Positions 22,734-35,572 are shown, counted from the first letter of the stretch. The stretch is DNA of 64,000 bases from Enterobacter genomosp. O (GCF_001022965.1 NZ_LECZ01000024.1:124001-188000), one strand, 5' to 3'. The notes: a model not told the origin generated them from the sequence alone. Program-made: numbers and translations.

Positions 22734-22756
22734 GCCTGCCGAAGCAGTAACAATCC
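22725..22756 (-). promoter_or_regulatory. RAT element before bglG
   Basis: GGATTGTTACTGC, a TTCG loop and GCAGGCAAAACCTGA on the minus strand form the BglG-type antiterminator hairpin. It lies between the porin gene and bglG. Confidence 0.9.
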
Positions 22757-22842
22757 AGTTCTGGCACTCTATCAGTTTCATTCGTAGCCTCAATGCCTCA
22801 CGCATCAGAAACGTGACGCGGATCGAACTTGCTACGGTGATA

Positions 22843-24189
22843 TCAGAAGCTCACCACCGTTTTCAGCTCGGTTACCCAGGCGTCCTGCGTGCGGGAAACC
22901 CCTCCCGGATGGTGCCAGTACTGAATACCCGGCTGCAGCTCCAGCCAGGACACCGGGCGGAAACGGTAGTAAAACTCGCCGTTCAGGGAATGGCCCGGCA
23001 CCGGGTGATATGCCGGATTGTTATAGTCCGCGACGCCGCTCAGGCTGTTCTGGTAACGCTGATTGCGGGCGTACTGGCTGCTCATATCAATCCAGGTTAA
23101 GCCGAAGCCAATCCAGTCTTCCGGCCGCGCATCAAAAAGCCCGCGGTAGCGCAGCGAGGCGGCGTAAACCTGGTGCATATAGTTAGTGCTTTGATCCGCA
23201 AGGCTCATGCTGAACGAGGTGCTCAACCCGCGATTCGGATCGTCATGATGCTGCGTAAGCTGCTGGTTCAGACCGGCGTACATAAACCAGGTCCGGTTGT
23301 GCGTTTCAAACCCTTCCGGGTCCGTCGCGCCCGCCCCGCCGGATTTGCCGCGATAGAGATCGGTTTGCGGCGCGTTGGTAAACACCACGCCCAGGTTATA
23401 CGCGCCCGGCAGGCCGTTAATCAGCGGACGCGCTTCGATTTCAACCGGCAGCAAGACCCCTTTACTGCCCTTTGTCGACCAGCTCCACGCGTGGCTGCGG
23501 CTGGAGGCCTCCGGGTTTTGCTCCATCACGCCGCCTTTTAAGGTGACGGTTGGCGTGAGCTTATACTCCAGCGTGGTGCCCCAGGTGTGCACGTTCCAGT
23601 TGTTCCAGGTCAGCGAGTTGGCCGATTTCCCGCCGCACTGCGACAGCAGCTGGAAATCACACGGGATGATCTGGTCAAAGGTCTGCACCTTGTTCATCAT
23701 CCCGATGCGCCAGGTCAGACGCCGGTCGTCAAAGCTGCGGGCAAAGGTCAGCCAGCCCAGGCGGGTAATGGACTGCCCGCCCCAGCTCTCCTGGGTCAGA
23801 TCGTTGAAGTTGACGCGCGGATCCTGAACGCGTTTGGTGGTGAGATCGTCGTTGTGGTTGCGGTTGACGATGTTCCCTTCGATACGTGCATCCGGGATGC
23901 CGGTCCAGCGCTCCAGATCCTGGTTAAAGGTCAGCGCAAACTGGTCGATATACGCCACGTGGGAATCATGGTTATAGCCCCCGCCGCCGTTCCAGCCGAT
24001 TTCATTTAAATAGCCGAGATTGTACGTAAAGCCGTTATCGTTGAGGATTTTTCGAACGCCAAGCATTTCGCCGAGAAGGGGAGCCGGCGGAGCCTCGAAG
24101 CCTAATACCGTTCCGTTCCAGTCTTGCGCCATCGACAGCGGGGATATCGTCAATAAGGCGAACGCGTAGAGTTTATTTTTATATGCCAT
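22843..24189 (-). CDS. OprB-family carbohydrate-selective outer membrane porin
   Basis: A 448-residue outer-membrane porin. The signal peptide is residues 1-21 (cleavage SPLSMA-QDWNG). The mature part has alternating beta-strand patterns and OprB-like features: an N-terminal GVRKILNDNGFTYNLGYLNE segment, WGGQSITRLGWLTF, and a C-terminal PGIQYWHHPGG ending in the outer-membrane sorting residue F (KTVVSF). It is the first gene of the beta-glucoside operon and its leader carries a RAT/terminator switch, so its likely job is passage of beta-glucosides such as arbutin, salicin or cellobiose. The sequence does not resemble the E. coli porin BglH (LamB family). An ATG at 24264 is possible but lacks a ribosome site. 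Confidence 0.85.
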   Translation of the reverse strand: MAYKNKLYAFALLTISPLSMAQDWNGTVLGFEAPPAPLLGEMLGVRKILNDNGFTYNLGYLNEIGWNGGGGYNHDSHVAYIDQFALTFNQDLERWTGIPDARIEGNIVNRNHNDDLTTKRVQDPRVNFNDLTQESWGGQSITRLGWLTFARSFDDRRLTWRIGMMNKVQTFDQIIPCDFQLLSQCGGKSANSLTWNNWNVHTWGTTLEYKLTPTVTLKGGVMEQNPEASSRSHAWSWSTKGSKGVLLPVEIEARPLINGLPGAYNLGVVFTNAPQTDLYRGKSGGAGATDPEGFETHNRTWFMYAGLNQQLTQHHDDPNRGLSTSFSMSLADQSTNYMHQVYAASLRYRGLFDARPEDWIGFGLTWIDMSSQYARNQRYQNSLSGVADYNNPAYHPVPGHSLNGEFYYRFRPVSWLELQPGIQYWHHPGGVSRTQDAWVTELKTVVSF

Positions 24190-24321
24190 TTTAACAACCT
24201 GTGAATGAGTATTTAGTGCGTAACCGGCCGCAGGAAATTTTTCTATTTCCTGTCGATATTTCATTTTTTAAAATCAGTAAAAAGCGCTAAGCCAAATGTC
24301 TCTCCTGCGTAAACGACAGGC

Positions 24322-24373
24322 AAAAAAAAACCTAAGCGCTCCACAGCGAGAAAGCTGTGAAACGCTTAGGTTT
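24322..24373 (-). terminator. Regulated terminator in the porin leader
   Basis: On the minus strand, AAACCTAAGCG pairs with CGCTTAGGTTT, with an inner CACAGC/GCTGTG stem, followed by nine U. It overlaps the RAT at 24366-24396. Confidence 0.9.
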
Positions 24374-24396
24374 TGCCTGTTAACCAGTAACAATCC
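24366..24396 (-). promoter_or_regulatory. RAT element in the porin leader
   Basis: The minus strand carries GGATTGTTACTGG, a short loop and CAGGCAAAACCTAA, the third BglG-type RAT. The operon promoter should lie in 24397-24490. The minus strand there holds one TCACA half-site but no full CRP site. The 301-base gap 24190-24490 contains this leader and nothing else recognised. Confidence 0.88.
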
Positions 24397-24490
24397 TGCG
24401 TTGAAAACAGTGGCACCTTAACACCGTCGCGCCACGTTGAAAACCTGAACTGTTTTCTGGTTTAAAAAAGTGTGAGCAATTTAACGCTTA

Positions 24491-25423
24491 TTATTTTGAC
24501 TGGATCACCCGGGCAATATCAGCAGAAGTCTGTAATGTCCTAATCTCCTGAAATAAACCCAGCGCTTCATCGTACTCTTTGCGTAAATAACTCAGCCACT
24601 GCTTAATTCGCGCCACGTGATACAAACCGGTGTCGCCCTGCTTTTCCAGACGACTGTATTTTTGCAGCAGCGTGACGACGTCTTCCCACGGCATACGCGG
24701 CTCGTTATATTTTACCACCCGGCTAAGGTTAGGTACGTTTAGCGCACCGCGGCCGATCATTACCGCATCGCAGCCGGTGGCGTTCAGGCAGGCCTGCGCG
24801 CTCTCGTAATCCCAAATTTCGCCGTTGGCGATCACCGGAATGGTGAGGCGCTTGCGGATCTCACCGATCGCCTGCCAGTTAATGCGATCGGCCTTGTAGC
24901 CATCGTCTTTGGTGCGGCCATGCACCACCAGCTCGGTAGCCCCGGCCTGCTGCACCGCATCGGCGATTTCAAACTGCCGCGCGTCGCTGTCCCATCCCAG
25001 GCGCACCTTAACCGTTACCGGCAAGTGCGAGGGCACGGCCTCACGCATCGCTTTCGCACCGCGGTAAATCAGCTCAGGATCTTTTAGCAGCGTCGCCCCG
25101 CCGCCGCTGCCGTTCACCAGCTTCGACGGGCAGCCGCAGTTGAGATCCACGCCGTAAGAGCCCAGCTCAACCGCGCGGGCGGCGTTTTCCGCCAGCCATT
25201 CTGGATACTGGCCGAGCAGCTGAATACGCACCAGCGTGCCGGAAGAGGTGCGGCTGTTGTTGTGCAGCTCGGGGCACAGGCGGAAGAAGGATTTTACCGG
25301 CAATAACATATCGACCACGCGCAGAAATTCCGTCACGCAGAGATCGTAGTCGTTCACTTCGGTCAGAAGCTCGCGCACGAGGGAGTCGAGCACGCCTTCC
25401 ATTGGGGCCAGTAAAACACGCAT
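24491..25423 (-). CDS. dusC: DusC, tRNA-dihydrouridine(16) synthase
   Basis: A 310-residue FMN-dependent enzyme that reduces U16 in the D-loop of tRNA (E. coli DusC has 315). The barrel starts [17 protein letters not shown]. The catalytic cysteine is C98 in [11 protein letters not shown], followed by VKVRLGWD, the FMN-binding VIANGEIWD and [12 protein letters not shown]. It stands alone between the porin leader and the AraC-type regulator. In E. coli, dusC directly precedes yohJ on the other strand. Confidence 0.95.
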   Translation of the reverse strand: MRVLLAPMEGVLDSLVRELLTEVNDYDLCVTEFLRVVDMLLPVKSFFRLCPELHNNSRTSSGTLVRIQLLGQYPEWLAENAARAVELGSYGVDLNCGCPSKLVNGSGGGATLLKDPELIYRGAKAMREAVPSHLPVTVKVRLGWDSDARQFEIADAVQQAGATELVVHGRTKDDGYKADRINWQAIGEIRKRLTIPVIANGEIWDYESAQACLNATGCDAVMIGRGALNVPNLSRVVKYNEPRMPWEDVVTLLQKYSRLEKQGDTGLYHVARIKQWLSYLRKEYDEALGLFQEIRTLQTSADIARVIQSK

Positions 25424-25464
25424 ATCAGTACCTGTAAAAAAAGACGCGCTATAGTAGCCGCTCT

Positions 25465-26262
25465 CTATATCGCTGGGAAGCGCTTCTGTTCAGGGAGAAA
25501 GTCACCCGGCGTTGCCCCAACAATGGCGCGAAACGCCGCCGCAAATGCCGCCGGTCCGGAAAACCCCAGCATCCAGGCTACCTGCTTAACCGGGTATCCG
25601 TTTGCGAGCAGATCCAGCGAGGCACAAATCCTTGCACGCTGCCGCCAGGCCCGGAAGCTAAAGCCGGTATCTTTGATAAACGCGCGCGAAAATGTGCGTT
25701 CAGACATCGCGGCCCGTTCCGCCAGCCTTTCCAGAGAAAGATCCCAGAGATTGTTGGCAATGATGTCACAGGCAACGCGGTGTAAGCGCTCATCCACGGG
25801 CATCGGCAGTTCGGCCGAAATCTGCTGCGTCTCGCTGAGGATATCGAGCAGCAAAACGGCCATGCTGCGCTGGCTTGCCGGGCGGTATTCCGCGCTGAAC
25901 AGCCCGGCAATCAGCTCTTTGAACAACGCAGTCGCCATAATCACGTGAACCTCTTCTTTCCGCTTAAAAGGCTCACATTGCGATATCAGCGTCGGGCTAA
26001 ACCAGACCGCGCGGAGCTCCGTTGTGGATAGCACGCTGTAGGTGTGTTCCTGAAAGGGAGGGATCCACAGCGCGCGCTGCGGCGGTATGACCCAGCGTTT
26101 GCTACCGGTTTCGACCAGCATGACCCCTTTGATGGCAAACAAAAGTTGTCCCTGCGAATGCTGGTGAGGCGGATCCACTTCGCCGCGCGTATAGCTAATG
26201 GCCCCTCTTGACCATCCGATGGCATCGTCGTGAATTGGCGTTTTATCGATAACGGTTGGCAT
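25465..26262 (-). CDS. AraC-family regulator with cupin domain
   Basis: A 265-residue transcription regulator. The N-terminal part (about 30-110) is a cupin-like sensing domain with [16 protein letters not shown] and [10 protein letters not shown]. The C-terminal ~100 residues hold two helix-turn-helix motifs ([19 protein letters not shown] and [21 protein letters not shown]). The layout is that of the YqhC/NimR-like short AraC branch. The start at 26262 follows a GGGGG purine run. It is divergent from a glutamine amidotransferase gene, with 59 bases between starts, so it probably regulates that gene. It has no counterpart at this place in E. coli. Confidence 0.85.
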   Translation of the reverse strand: MPTVIDKTPIHDDAIGWSRGAISYTRGEVDPPHQHSQGQLLFAIKGVMLVETGSKRWVIPPQRALWIPPFQEHTYSVLSTTELRAVWFSPTLISQCEPFKRKEEVHVIMATALFKELIAGLFSAEYRPASQRSMAVLLLDILSETQQISAELPMPVDERLHRVACDIIANNLWDLSLERLAERAAMSERTFSRAFIKDTGFSFRAWRQRARICASLDLLANGYPVKQVAWMLGFSGPAAFAAAFRAIVGATPGDFLPEQKRFPAI

Positions 26263-26321
26263 TTCACATTCCCCCCTTCCTCTTATGATGCTGCTTGTAC
26301 ACGTAACCAGAGAGAGACGCA

Positions 26322-27032
26322 ATGCACATCCATTTTATCATTCATGAACATTTCGAAGCGCCAGGTGCCTATGAGACCTGGGGGAAAAATCGCGGCTGTA
26401 GTCTGAGCTACACCAGAGTATATAAGGGCGATCCTTTACCCGAGGAGCTGGGGCGCACAGACCTGCTTATCATCATGGGAGGCCCGCAGTCACCCGCCAC
26501 CACGCTTGAGGAATGCCCCTGGTTTGATGCGCAGGCGGAAAAGGCACTCATCAGCCGCGCGATAGAGGCAGGTAAAACGGTGATAGGCGTTTGTCTGGGC
26601 TCACAGCTTATCGGTGAGGCGCTGGGCGCAGCGTTTTGTCATAGCCCGGAAAAAGAGATCGGCAAATTTCCCATCAGGCTCACGGATGCAGGCAAGGCGA
26701 ACCCGCTGTTTGAAGACTTTGGCAGCGTGCTGAACGTCGGTCACTGGCATAACGACATGCCGGGGTTGACGCCGCAGGCTAAGGTGCTCGCTTACAGCGA
26801 GGGCTGTCCTCGCCAGATTGTGCAATACGGCGAACGGGTTTACGGTTTTCAGTGCCATATGGAACTGACGCCGGAGGCGGTAGAGCTGCTGATTGAGCAT
26901 TCGCAGAACGACCTCCGCCGTGCGGGTGAATTCCGTTTTGTCGAAACGGCGGAAAAAATCCGCTCCCATGATTATGGCGAAATGAACCAGGCGCTGTTTT
27001 CCTTTCTCGATAAACTCACCGCCTCGCGCTGA
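26322..27032 (+). CDS. Class I glutamine amidotransferase domain protein
   Basis: A 236-residue stand-alone glutamine amidotransferase (GMP synthase-like GATase1 fold). The catalytic triad is visible: C91 in GVCLGSQLIGEALGA, with H179 and E181 in GFQCHMELT. The oxyanion loop is MGGPQSP. The product splits ammonia from glutamine or hydrolyses a gamma-glutamyl amide, but the acceptor is unknown because no synthetase domain is attached. It is divergent from the AraC-family gene. A gamma-glutamyl-type glutamine-synthetase homologue lies 3.2 kb away, though the two are not in one operon. Confidence 0.85.
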   Translation: MHIHFIIHEHFEAPGAYETWGKNRGCSLSYTRVYKGDPLPEELGRTDLLIIMGGPQSPATTLEECPWFDAQAEKALISRAIEAGKTVIGVCLGSQLIGEALGAAFCHSPEKEIGKFPIRLTDAGKANPLFEDFGSVLNVGHWHNDMPGLTPQAKVLAYSEGCPRQIVQYGERVYGFQCHMELTPEAVELLIEHSQNDLRRAGEFRFVETAEKIRSHDYGEMNQALFSFLDKLTASR

Positions 27033-27180
27033 TGCAATCTCTGGCGCGTCACTTCGCCAGCGCAATCCCTTTCCTCTAAACTGTAGCCTGTCTCCGTAAG
27101 GTGATACCGGACGTTCCATTCTGGAATGTCTGGTATGCTCAAAATTCATGATGTGATCCGTGGCACATTTTTAGGTTTAA

Positions 27181-28304
<1,124 letters not shown>

Positions 28305-28305
28305 A

Positions 28306-28401
28306 ATTTGCGATACGTCGCGCAAATTTCATTTTGATTTCATAAGTTGCATACATAATGAGAAGTGGATCACATATAAAGCCCTGACGGCTCCGTAAAC
28401 T
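28306..28401 (+). promoter_or_regulatory. cdd promoter with two CRP-like sites and a CytR-like half-site
   Basis: A TGAGA-N6-TCACA CRP site at 28359-28374 is centred 50 bp downstream of a weaker palindrome, TGCGA-N6-GCGCA, at 28309-28324. E. coli cdd has CRP sites near -41 and -91 with CytR binding between them, the same spacing. GTTGCATA at 28346-28353 fits a CytR half-site. TAAACT at 28396-28401 is the likely -10. Confidence 0.65.
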
Positions 28402-28433
28402 ACCGATCCATTAACCTTTATGAGGCAAACGCC

Positions 28434-29363
<930 letters not shown>

Positions 29364-29408
29364 TCAGTTGAGTCTCTGTTTCTTGCGCTAACCAGGCGGG
29401 TAAAGTAG

Positions 29409-30165
<757 letters not shown>

Positions 30166-30268
30166 GCCTGCCTTTATACTTTCTTTACGCCGCCCCTGAC
30201 GCTTTTTATCCCCCCTTTACGCCGGCTCTTTTAACCTGAGTTCACTGCCGCTACGGCTTCATTGAAGA

Positions 30269-31675
30269 ATGACTATGAACTCGATAATGAATGCGTTTTT
30301 CCTGAAAAGTCTTCGCCCGTATTTTAACTTCCCCGGTTTATCACTCCCCGGCACACTCAATTCTGGCCTCTGGCTCGATGAAAAAATTGACGCCCTGCAG
30401 CACAACATTTCAGTAGAAGTGGCCGATTACCTGGAACGCTACCCGCAGACGAAACACGTTGACGTTTACCTGAACGATATCAACGGCACGATGCGCGGCA
30501 AGCGCCTCTCGGTGGAGAGCTTGCTGACGCTGGAAAACGGCTGTTATTTTCCTCTTTCCGTCTACTCAATGGACCAGAAAGGAAAAATTGCGACCCCGCT
30601 TCATGATGAACCCGACCGGCTCTGCCTCCCCGTTGCCGGCACCCTGCGCCCCTGCCCGCAGGATCCGCAGCACAACGCGCAGATCCTGTTGACGATGAAA
30701 GACAGCGACGATAAACCCTGCCCGCTTGAGCCGCGCGCGATCCTGCAGAACGTCCTGGCCCGCTTCCACCAGCACGGCCTTTTCCCGGTCATTGCCCCGG
30801 AAATCGAATTTTATCTGACGGGGCATGAACGCCATGATGCGCAAAATCAGGGCTGTTTTCATATGGATACTTCGTCGGCGCATGCGGCGCTATTTGACGA
30901 GCTGGAACAGCTGGCAAACCTTCAGCGCATCCCGCTGACCGGGACCGTGGCGGAAGCCGAGTCCGGCCAGTACGAATTAAACCTCAAGCATAGCCACCGC
31001 GTTGTTGAGGTCTGTGATAACGTGCTGGCGCTGCGCCGCCTGACCCGATATGTTGCCGAAAAGCACGGCCTGCAGGCCAACTTTATGGCCAAGCCTTTCA
31101 GCGAGCTTTCCGGCAGCGGTTTGCACTTTCATTTCAGCCTCAACGACAGCCATGGCGACAACGTCTTTGCCTCACCGGTGAACGCGCTCAACAGCATGAT
31201 GCGTTTATGCATCGCGGGCCAGCTGGCGCTGATGCCCGCCTCCGTTGCCATTCTCGCGCCGGGCGTCAACGCGTTTCGTCGCTTGCGTAAAAACCTGACG
31301 GAGCCCGTGTTTAACTCCTGGGGCTATAACACCCGCTCCGCCGCCCTGCGTATTCCCTGTTCGGATGACAGCAACCGGCGTATCGAGTACCGGCTGGCCG
31401 GGGCCGATGCGAATCCGTATCTGGTGGCCGCGACCATCCTGACCGGCATGCTGTACGGGCTGGAAAATATCGACGAGGAGGAGTTACCGCAGCCGCATCA
31501 GGATCACCCCGCTCTGCCGCTTTTTCAGCAGGAGGCGATTGAAACCTTTTCCCGCTGTCAGTATCTCACCGACAGCCTGGGTGAAGCCTTTTCCGAACAG
31601 TGGGTCGCCTGCAAGCTCTCTGAACTCGACTGGTTTGAGCGCATTGTGACCCGGGAGGAGTCAAATCTGGCGTAG
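30269..31675 (+). CDS. Glutamine synthetase-family protein (gamma-glutamyl-amine ligase type)
   Basis: A 468-residue protein of the glutamine synthetase fold. The N-terminal beta-grasp has VDVYLNDINGTMRGKRL. The catalytic barrel has APEIEFYL (metal-binding glutamates), NLKHSHRVVE, GSGLHFHFSL (ATP and metal), NSWGYNTRSAALRIP and RRIEYRLAGADANPYLVAA. The closest relatives I recall are PuuA-type gamma-glutamylputrescine synthetases (472 residues), but no other puu gene is nearby, so the amine is unknown. The start is uncertain: ATGs at 30269, 30275 and 30287 are all in frame, and a GAAG near 30264 would suit the second. In E. coli this slot holds yeiS and preTA. Confidence 0.82.
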   Translation: MTMNSIMNAFFLKSLRPYFNFPGLSLPGTLNSGLWLDEKIDALQHNISVEVADYLERYPQTKHVDVYLNDINGTMRGKRLSVESLLTLENGCYFPLSVYSMDQKGKIATPLHDEPDRLCLPVAGTLRPCPQDPQHNAQILLTMKDSDDKPCPLEPRAILQNVLARFHQHGLFPVIAPEIEFYLTGHERHDAQNQGCFHMDTSSAHAALFDELEQLANLQRIPLTGTVAEAESGQYELNLKHSHRVVEVCDNVLALRRLTRYVAEKHGLQANFMAKPFSELSGSGLHFHFSLNDSHGDNVFASPVNALNSMMRLCIAGQLALMPASVAILAPGVNAFRRLRKNLTEPVFNSWGYNTRSAALRIPCSDDSNRRIEYRLAGADANPYLVAATILTGMLYGLENIDEEELPQPHQDHPALPLFQQEAIETFSRCQYLTDSLGEAFSEQWVACKLSELDWFERIVTREESNLA

Positions 31676-31687
31676 GGCATAAAAAAA

Positions 31688-31706
31688 GCCCGCTCGGCGA
31701 GCGGGC
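31688..31706 (-). terminator. Terminator of the mglBAC operon
   Basis: GCCCGCTC/GAGCGGGC with a 3-base loop, followed on the minus strand by seven U. It lies between the convergent glutamine-synthetase-like gene and mglC. Confidence 0.88.
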
Positions 31707-31725
31707 CGGGTATAGCGAGAGACGC

Positions 31726-32736
31726 TTACTTCTTACGCGCGTACTTCAGGGAATCCAGCGCGACCGCGAAGATAATGATGGCGCCTTTGATGATGTACTG
31801 CCAGTACGGGTTCACGCCGATGTAGGTCAACCCGTAGTTGATGACGGTGAAGATGATCACACCGGTCACGACGCCGAGTACGGTACCCACGCCGCCGCTG
31901 AAGGAGACGCCGCCCACCACGCAGGCTGCGATCGCATCCAGCTCGTACATAAAGCCAAGGTTGTTAGTGGCAGAGCCGATACGGCCCGCTTCCAGCATCC
32001 CGCCGAAGGCGTAGAACACGCCGGACAGCGCGTAGATGAAGAGCAGGTTCAGGGCAACGTTTACGCCGGAGACTTTCGCCGCTTCCGGGTTACCGCCGAT
32101 AGCGAAGATGTTTTTACCAAAGCGCGTTTTGTTCCACAGGATCCAGACGAAGGCCACCGCAATCAGCGCATAGAAAGTGATGTACGACAGGCGGAAGCTG
32201 CCCAGCGCGATAAACCCTTGCGTAAAGGTCGAGAAGCCGCTGTCAAAGCCCGAGATAGGAGAAGCGCCGACAAAGTCGTAGTACAGGGAGTTGATGCCGT
32301 AAACGATGATCATCGTACCCAGCGTGGTGATAAACGGCGTCACGTTCAGGTAAGCGATGATAATACCGTTGATCAGACCAATCACCGCGCCGATGGCGCA
32401 GACAATCAGGATCACCACGAAAATCGGCATGGTGGCCATTTCCGGGAACACCTTGTTGGCGTTTTCCATCGACTGCAGCAGGGTTGCCGCGATAACCGCC
32501 GCCAGACCAACCTGACGCCCCGCGGAGAGGTCCGTCCCCTGCGTCACGATCAGGCCCGCCACGCCCAGCGCAATGATAATACGCACGGAGGACTGGGTCA
32601 GAATGTTACTCAGGTTCAGCAGGCTTAAGAACGTAGGGTCCTGGAAAATGATGATAGCCAGCAGTACTAAAAGAACAACGTAAATACCGCCTTCTTTCAG
32701 GTAAGTGAGAAAACTTTTTTTATTTAACGCACTCAT
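31726..32736 (-). CDS. mglC: MglC, galactose/methyl-galactoside ABC permease
   Basis: A 336-residue inner-membrane permease of the sugar ABC family (BPD_transp_2), the same length as E. coli MglC. It has eight or more hydrophobic helices. The conserved ALGVAGLIVTQGTDLSAGRQVGL and GGNPEAAKVSGVNV segments are marks of the ribose/galactose permeases. It forms the channel for the high-affinity galactose importer with MglA and MglB. It is the last gene of mglBAC. Confidence 0.96.
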   Translation of the reverse strand: MSALNKKSFLTYLKEGGIYVVLLVLLAIIIFQDPTFLSLLNLSNILTQSSVRIIIALGVAGLIVTQGTDLSAGRQVGLAAVIAATLLQSMENANKVFPEMATMPIFVVILIVCAIGAVIGLINGIIIAYLNVTPFITTLGTMIIVYGINSLYYDFVGASPISGFDSGFSTFTQGFIALGSFRLSYITFYALIAVAFVWILWNKTRFGKNIFAIGGNPEAAKVSGVNVALNLLFIYALSGVFYAFGGMLEAGRIGSATNNLGFMYELDAIAACVVGGVSFSGGVGTVLGVVTGVIIFTVINYGLTYIGVNPYWQYIIKGAIIIFAVALDSLKYARKK

Positions 32737-32751
32737 GAGGAGCCCCTGATC

Positions 32752-34272
32752 TTAAAGGTGCAAAGACGCAAGACGCAAAATTTCGTTTTGCGTTGTCGTT
32801 TTGGTGTCAACAATACCGGCAACGAGACCATTGCTCATAACCAGAATACGGTCTGTGATCCCTAACAATTCCGGCATTTCGGAAGAAATAATAATGATCC
32901 CTTTATTCTTTTTCGCCAGCTCGGCAATCAGCTGATAAATTTCAAACTTCGCGCCGACGTCAATACCGCGGGTCGGTTCATCCAGCATTAGAATTTCTGG
33001 CTGGGTTAATAACCAACGGCCGATAATGACTTTCTGCTGGTTACCGCCCGAAAGCGAACCAATCTGGGTGCGGTGCCCTGGCGTTTTCACGCGCATGGAG
33101 TCAATAACCCATTGGGTATCGCTCTTCATGCGGGAGTTATCCAGCAGACCGACTTTGTTTTTGTAATTGCGAATATTAGAAATTAACGAGTTAAAGTTAA
33201 TATCCAGATAGGCGTAAATACCGGTCGAACGACGCTCTTCCGTCACCAGCGCAAAACCATTATTAATGGCTTCGTTAGCGTTGTGGTTATTGATTTTCTT
33301 TCCGTGCAGCGTAATGGTGCCCTGAGCTTTTTCACGGATGCCAAACAGGGTTTCCACGATGTCGGTACGTTTTGCCCCCACCAGGCCGGCAATCCCCAGA
33401 ATTTCACCCTTGTGCAGATCGAAGGAGACGTCGCGGATGGACGGCTGGCGTAACGAGGTCAGATTGCGCACTTCCAGGATCACTTCGCCCGGCTTGTTTT
33501 CTTTGTCCGGGAAGCGCTGGTTCAGGGAACGGCCGACCATCATGGCGATGATCTTGTCCATGTCCAGCCCTTCCAGCGGCTGCGTGGCAATCCACTGGCC
33601 GTCGCGCAGGATGGTTATCTCATCGCACAGCTGGAAGATCTCTTCCATTTTGTGGGAGATATACACAATGCCGCAGCCGCGATCTTTCAGCTTACGAATA
33701 ATGGTAAAAAGGTGATTAACCTCTTTTTCCGTTAATGACGATGTCGGTTCGTCCATGATGACGATTTTCGCATCATAGGAGAACGCTTTGGCAATTTCGA
33801 TCATCTGCATCTGGGATACGGATAATGTCCCCACGCGGGCGCGCGGGTCGATATCAATATCCAGCTCATCGAAAATCGCTTTGGTGTCGCGATACATTTT
33901 GTCCTGATCGACAAAAACACCTTTGGTTGGATAACGCCCCAACCACATGTTATCCATGACCGAACGCTGCAGTACCAGGTTTAATTCCTGGTGAACCATT
34001 GAGATACCGTTTTCCAGCGCTTCTTTCGCTGAATGGAAATCGATCTCTTTCCCCTGAAAAAGAATGCTGCCAGAATCTTTTTGATAGATCCCAAAAAGGC
34101 ATTTTAATAATGTTGATTTACCCGCACCGTTCTCACCCATCAATGCATGAATAGAGTGAGGACGAACTTTTAAATTAACATTATCGAGTGCCTTAACGCC
34201 GGGAAATGACTTGTTGATACCGCTCATTTCCAACAGGTATTCACCGGATGACTGAGTAGTTGTGCTGACCAT
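32752..34272 (-). CDS. mglA: MglA, galactose/methyl-galactoside ABC ATPase
   Basis: A 506-residue ATPase with two fused ABC domains, the same length as E. coli MglA. The first has Walker [10 protein letters not shown] at residues 46-54, a degenerate signature (LSVSQMQM) and [10 protein letters not shown]. The second has a degenerate Walker A (GLVGAKRTD, no GKS/T) but an intact LSGGNQQKV and [11 protein letters not shown], the usual division of labour in this subfamily. The start was set at 34272 (MVSTTTQSS); eight upstream codons are open. It couples ATP hydrolysis to galactose import. Confidence 0.96.
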   Translation of the reverse strand: MVSTTTQSSGEYLLEMSGINKSFPGVKALDNVNLKVRPHSIHALMGENGAGKSTLLKCLFGIYQKDSGSILFQGKEIDFHSAKEALENGISMVHQELNLVLQRSVMDNMWLGRYPTKGVFVDQDKMYRDTKAIFDELDIDIDPRARVGTLSVSQMQMIEIAKAFSYDAKIVIMDEPTSSLTEKEVNHLFTIIRKLKDRGCGIVYISHKMEEIFQLCDEITILRDGQWIATQPLEGLDMDKIIAMMVGRSLNQRFPDKENKPGEVILEVRNLTSLRQPSIRDVSFDLHKGEILGIAGLVGAKRTDIVETLFGIREKAQGTITLHGKKINNHNANEAINNGFALVTEERRSTGIYAYLDINFNSLISNIRNYKNKVGLLDNSRMKSDTQWVIDSMRVKTPGHRTQIGSLSGGNQQKVIIGRWLLTQPEILMLDEPTRGIDVGAKFEIYQLIAELAKKNKGIIIISSEMPELLGITDRILVMSNGLVAGIVDTKTTTQNEILRLASLHL

Positions 34273-34351
34273 AATTATACCTTGTTGGCCTCGCATATCG
34301 CGTTATAAAAGGGCGCAACGAATTGCGCCCAGTGAAGACAGTACGAATAAC

Positions 34352-35350
34352 TTATTTACCGATAAACTCAGCCAGGTTGGACTGGTCTACGCCCACGTAA
34401 GGTACGCGAACGATTTTGTTTTCAATTTTCCAGCTGGTGCCATCTGCCGCGCCCTTGCCATCGGCCAGGTTTTTCGCCAGATCGAAGGTCGCTTTCGCCT
34501 GGTTGTTGGCATCGTTCAGCACGGTACCGGCCATCGCGCCGGATTTAACCAGCGCCAGCGCTTCTGGCAGCGCATCCACACCGAATACCGGGATAGATGA
34601 CTTATTGTGTGCTTTCAGCGCTTCTACCGCGCCCATTGCCATCGCGTCGTTGTTGGCGATAACCACTTCGATTTTGTTCGCGTTAGGGCCGGACAGCCAC
34701 GCGTCCATCTTATCTTTCGCCTGAGCGGTATCCCACATCGCGGTATCTAACGCCAGCTGCTGGGTTTTCAGGCCCTTGTCGTTCAGCTCTTTGATAACGT
34801 AGGTGGTACGGGCTTCAGCATCCGGGTGGCCTGGCTCGCCTTTCAGCAGAACGAACTGAATCTGGCCGTCTTTGTTCAGGTCCCAGTTCGGGTTCGCCGC
34901 CCAGTGTTTGGCGATCAGATCGCCCTGAATAATACCGGACTCTTTAGAGTCGGTACCGACGTAATACGCTTTGTCGTAGCTATCCAGCGCTTTACGGGAA
35001 GGTTCTTTGTTGAAGAAGACGATTGGCACGTTCTGGCCGCGCGCTTTTTCAATAACCGTGCCTGCTGCAGCCGGGTCAACCAGGTTGATGGCCAGGGCTT
35101 TCACGCCTTTCGCCAGCAGAACGTCGATCTGGTCGTTCTGTTTGGACTGGTCGTTCTGGGAGTCATTCATCAGCAGCTGAACGTCTGGCGCTGCTTTAGC
35201 ATCTTTCTCAATTGCTTTACGCACAACAGACATGAAGTTGTCGTCGTATTTATAGATGGTCACACCAATACGGGTATCCGCAGCGTGCGCTGCTGCACCA
35301 AAAAGCATGCTTGCCATTACAGCAGACAGGGTCAACACCTTCTTATTCAT
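34352..35350 (-). CDS. mglB: MglB, galactose/glucose-binding protein
   Basis: A 332-residue periplasmic binding protein, the same length as E. coli MglB. The signal peptide is residues 1-23 (cleavage [12 protein letters not shown]). The mature protein shows the sugar-binding fold, with [21 protein letters not shown] and the DLNKDGQIQ calcium loop. It feeds galactose to MglAC and is the chemoreceptor ligand for Trg. GGAG precedes the ATG by 6 bases. It is the first gene of the operon and has a leader of about 215 bases. Confidence 0.97.
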   Translation of the reverse strand: MNKKVLTLSAVMASMLFGAAAHAADTRIGVTIYKYDDNFMSVVRKAIEKDAKAAPDVQLLMNDSQNDQSKQNDQIDVLLAKGVKALAINLVDPAAAGTVIEKARGQNVPIVFFNKEPSRKALDSYDKAYYVGTDSKESGIIQGDLIAKHWAANPNWDLNKDGQIQFVLLKGEPGHPDAEARTTYVIKELNDKGLKTQQLALDTAMWDTAQAKDKMDAWLSGPNANKIEVVIANNDAMAMGAVEALKAHNKSSIPVFGVDALPEALALVKSGAMAGTVLNDANNQAKATFDLAKNLADGKGAADGTSWKIENKIVRVPYVGVDQSNLAEFIGK

Positions 35351-35572
35351 GGTATCTCCGGTTTTTTTTATGCAGGGTAGTTCTTGTGAATAACGATCGG
35401 CGGGCAGGTGTTAATAAAACGTTACTGACAGCCGAAGTTCACTTATAAAATTTCTATCTTCCGTGTTCGGTAACGATCCAGAAATGCGTTTTATTCGTTG
35501 TTTGCGGCACATTGGCTATAGTGAAAGTGAATAATCACCGTTACATAGCGTTTCAGCCCCTAAAACGCTGAC

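Noticed and set aside
31688-31706. The same CCCGCTC/GAGCGGG hairpin occurs at 31688 and 43127
   Set aside because: Both are ordinary intrinsic terminators. The shared stem is a common terminator sequence rather than a mobile repeat.
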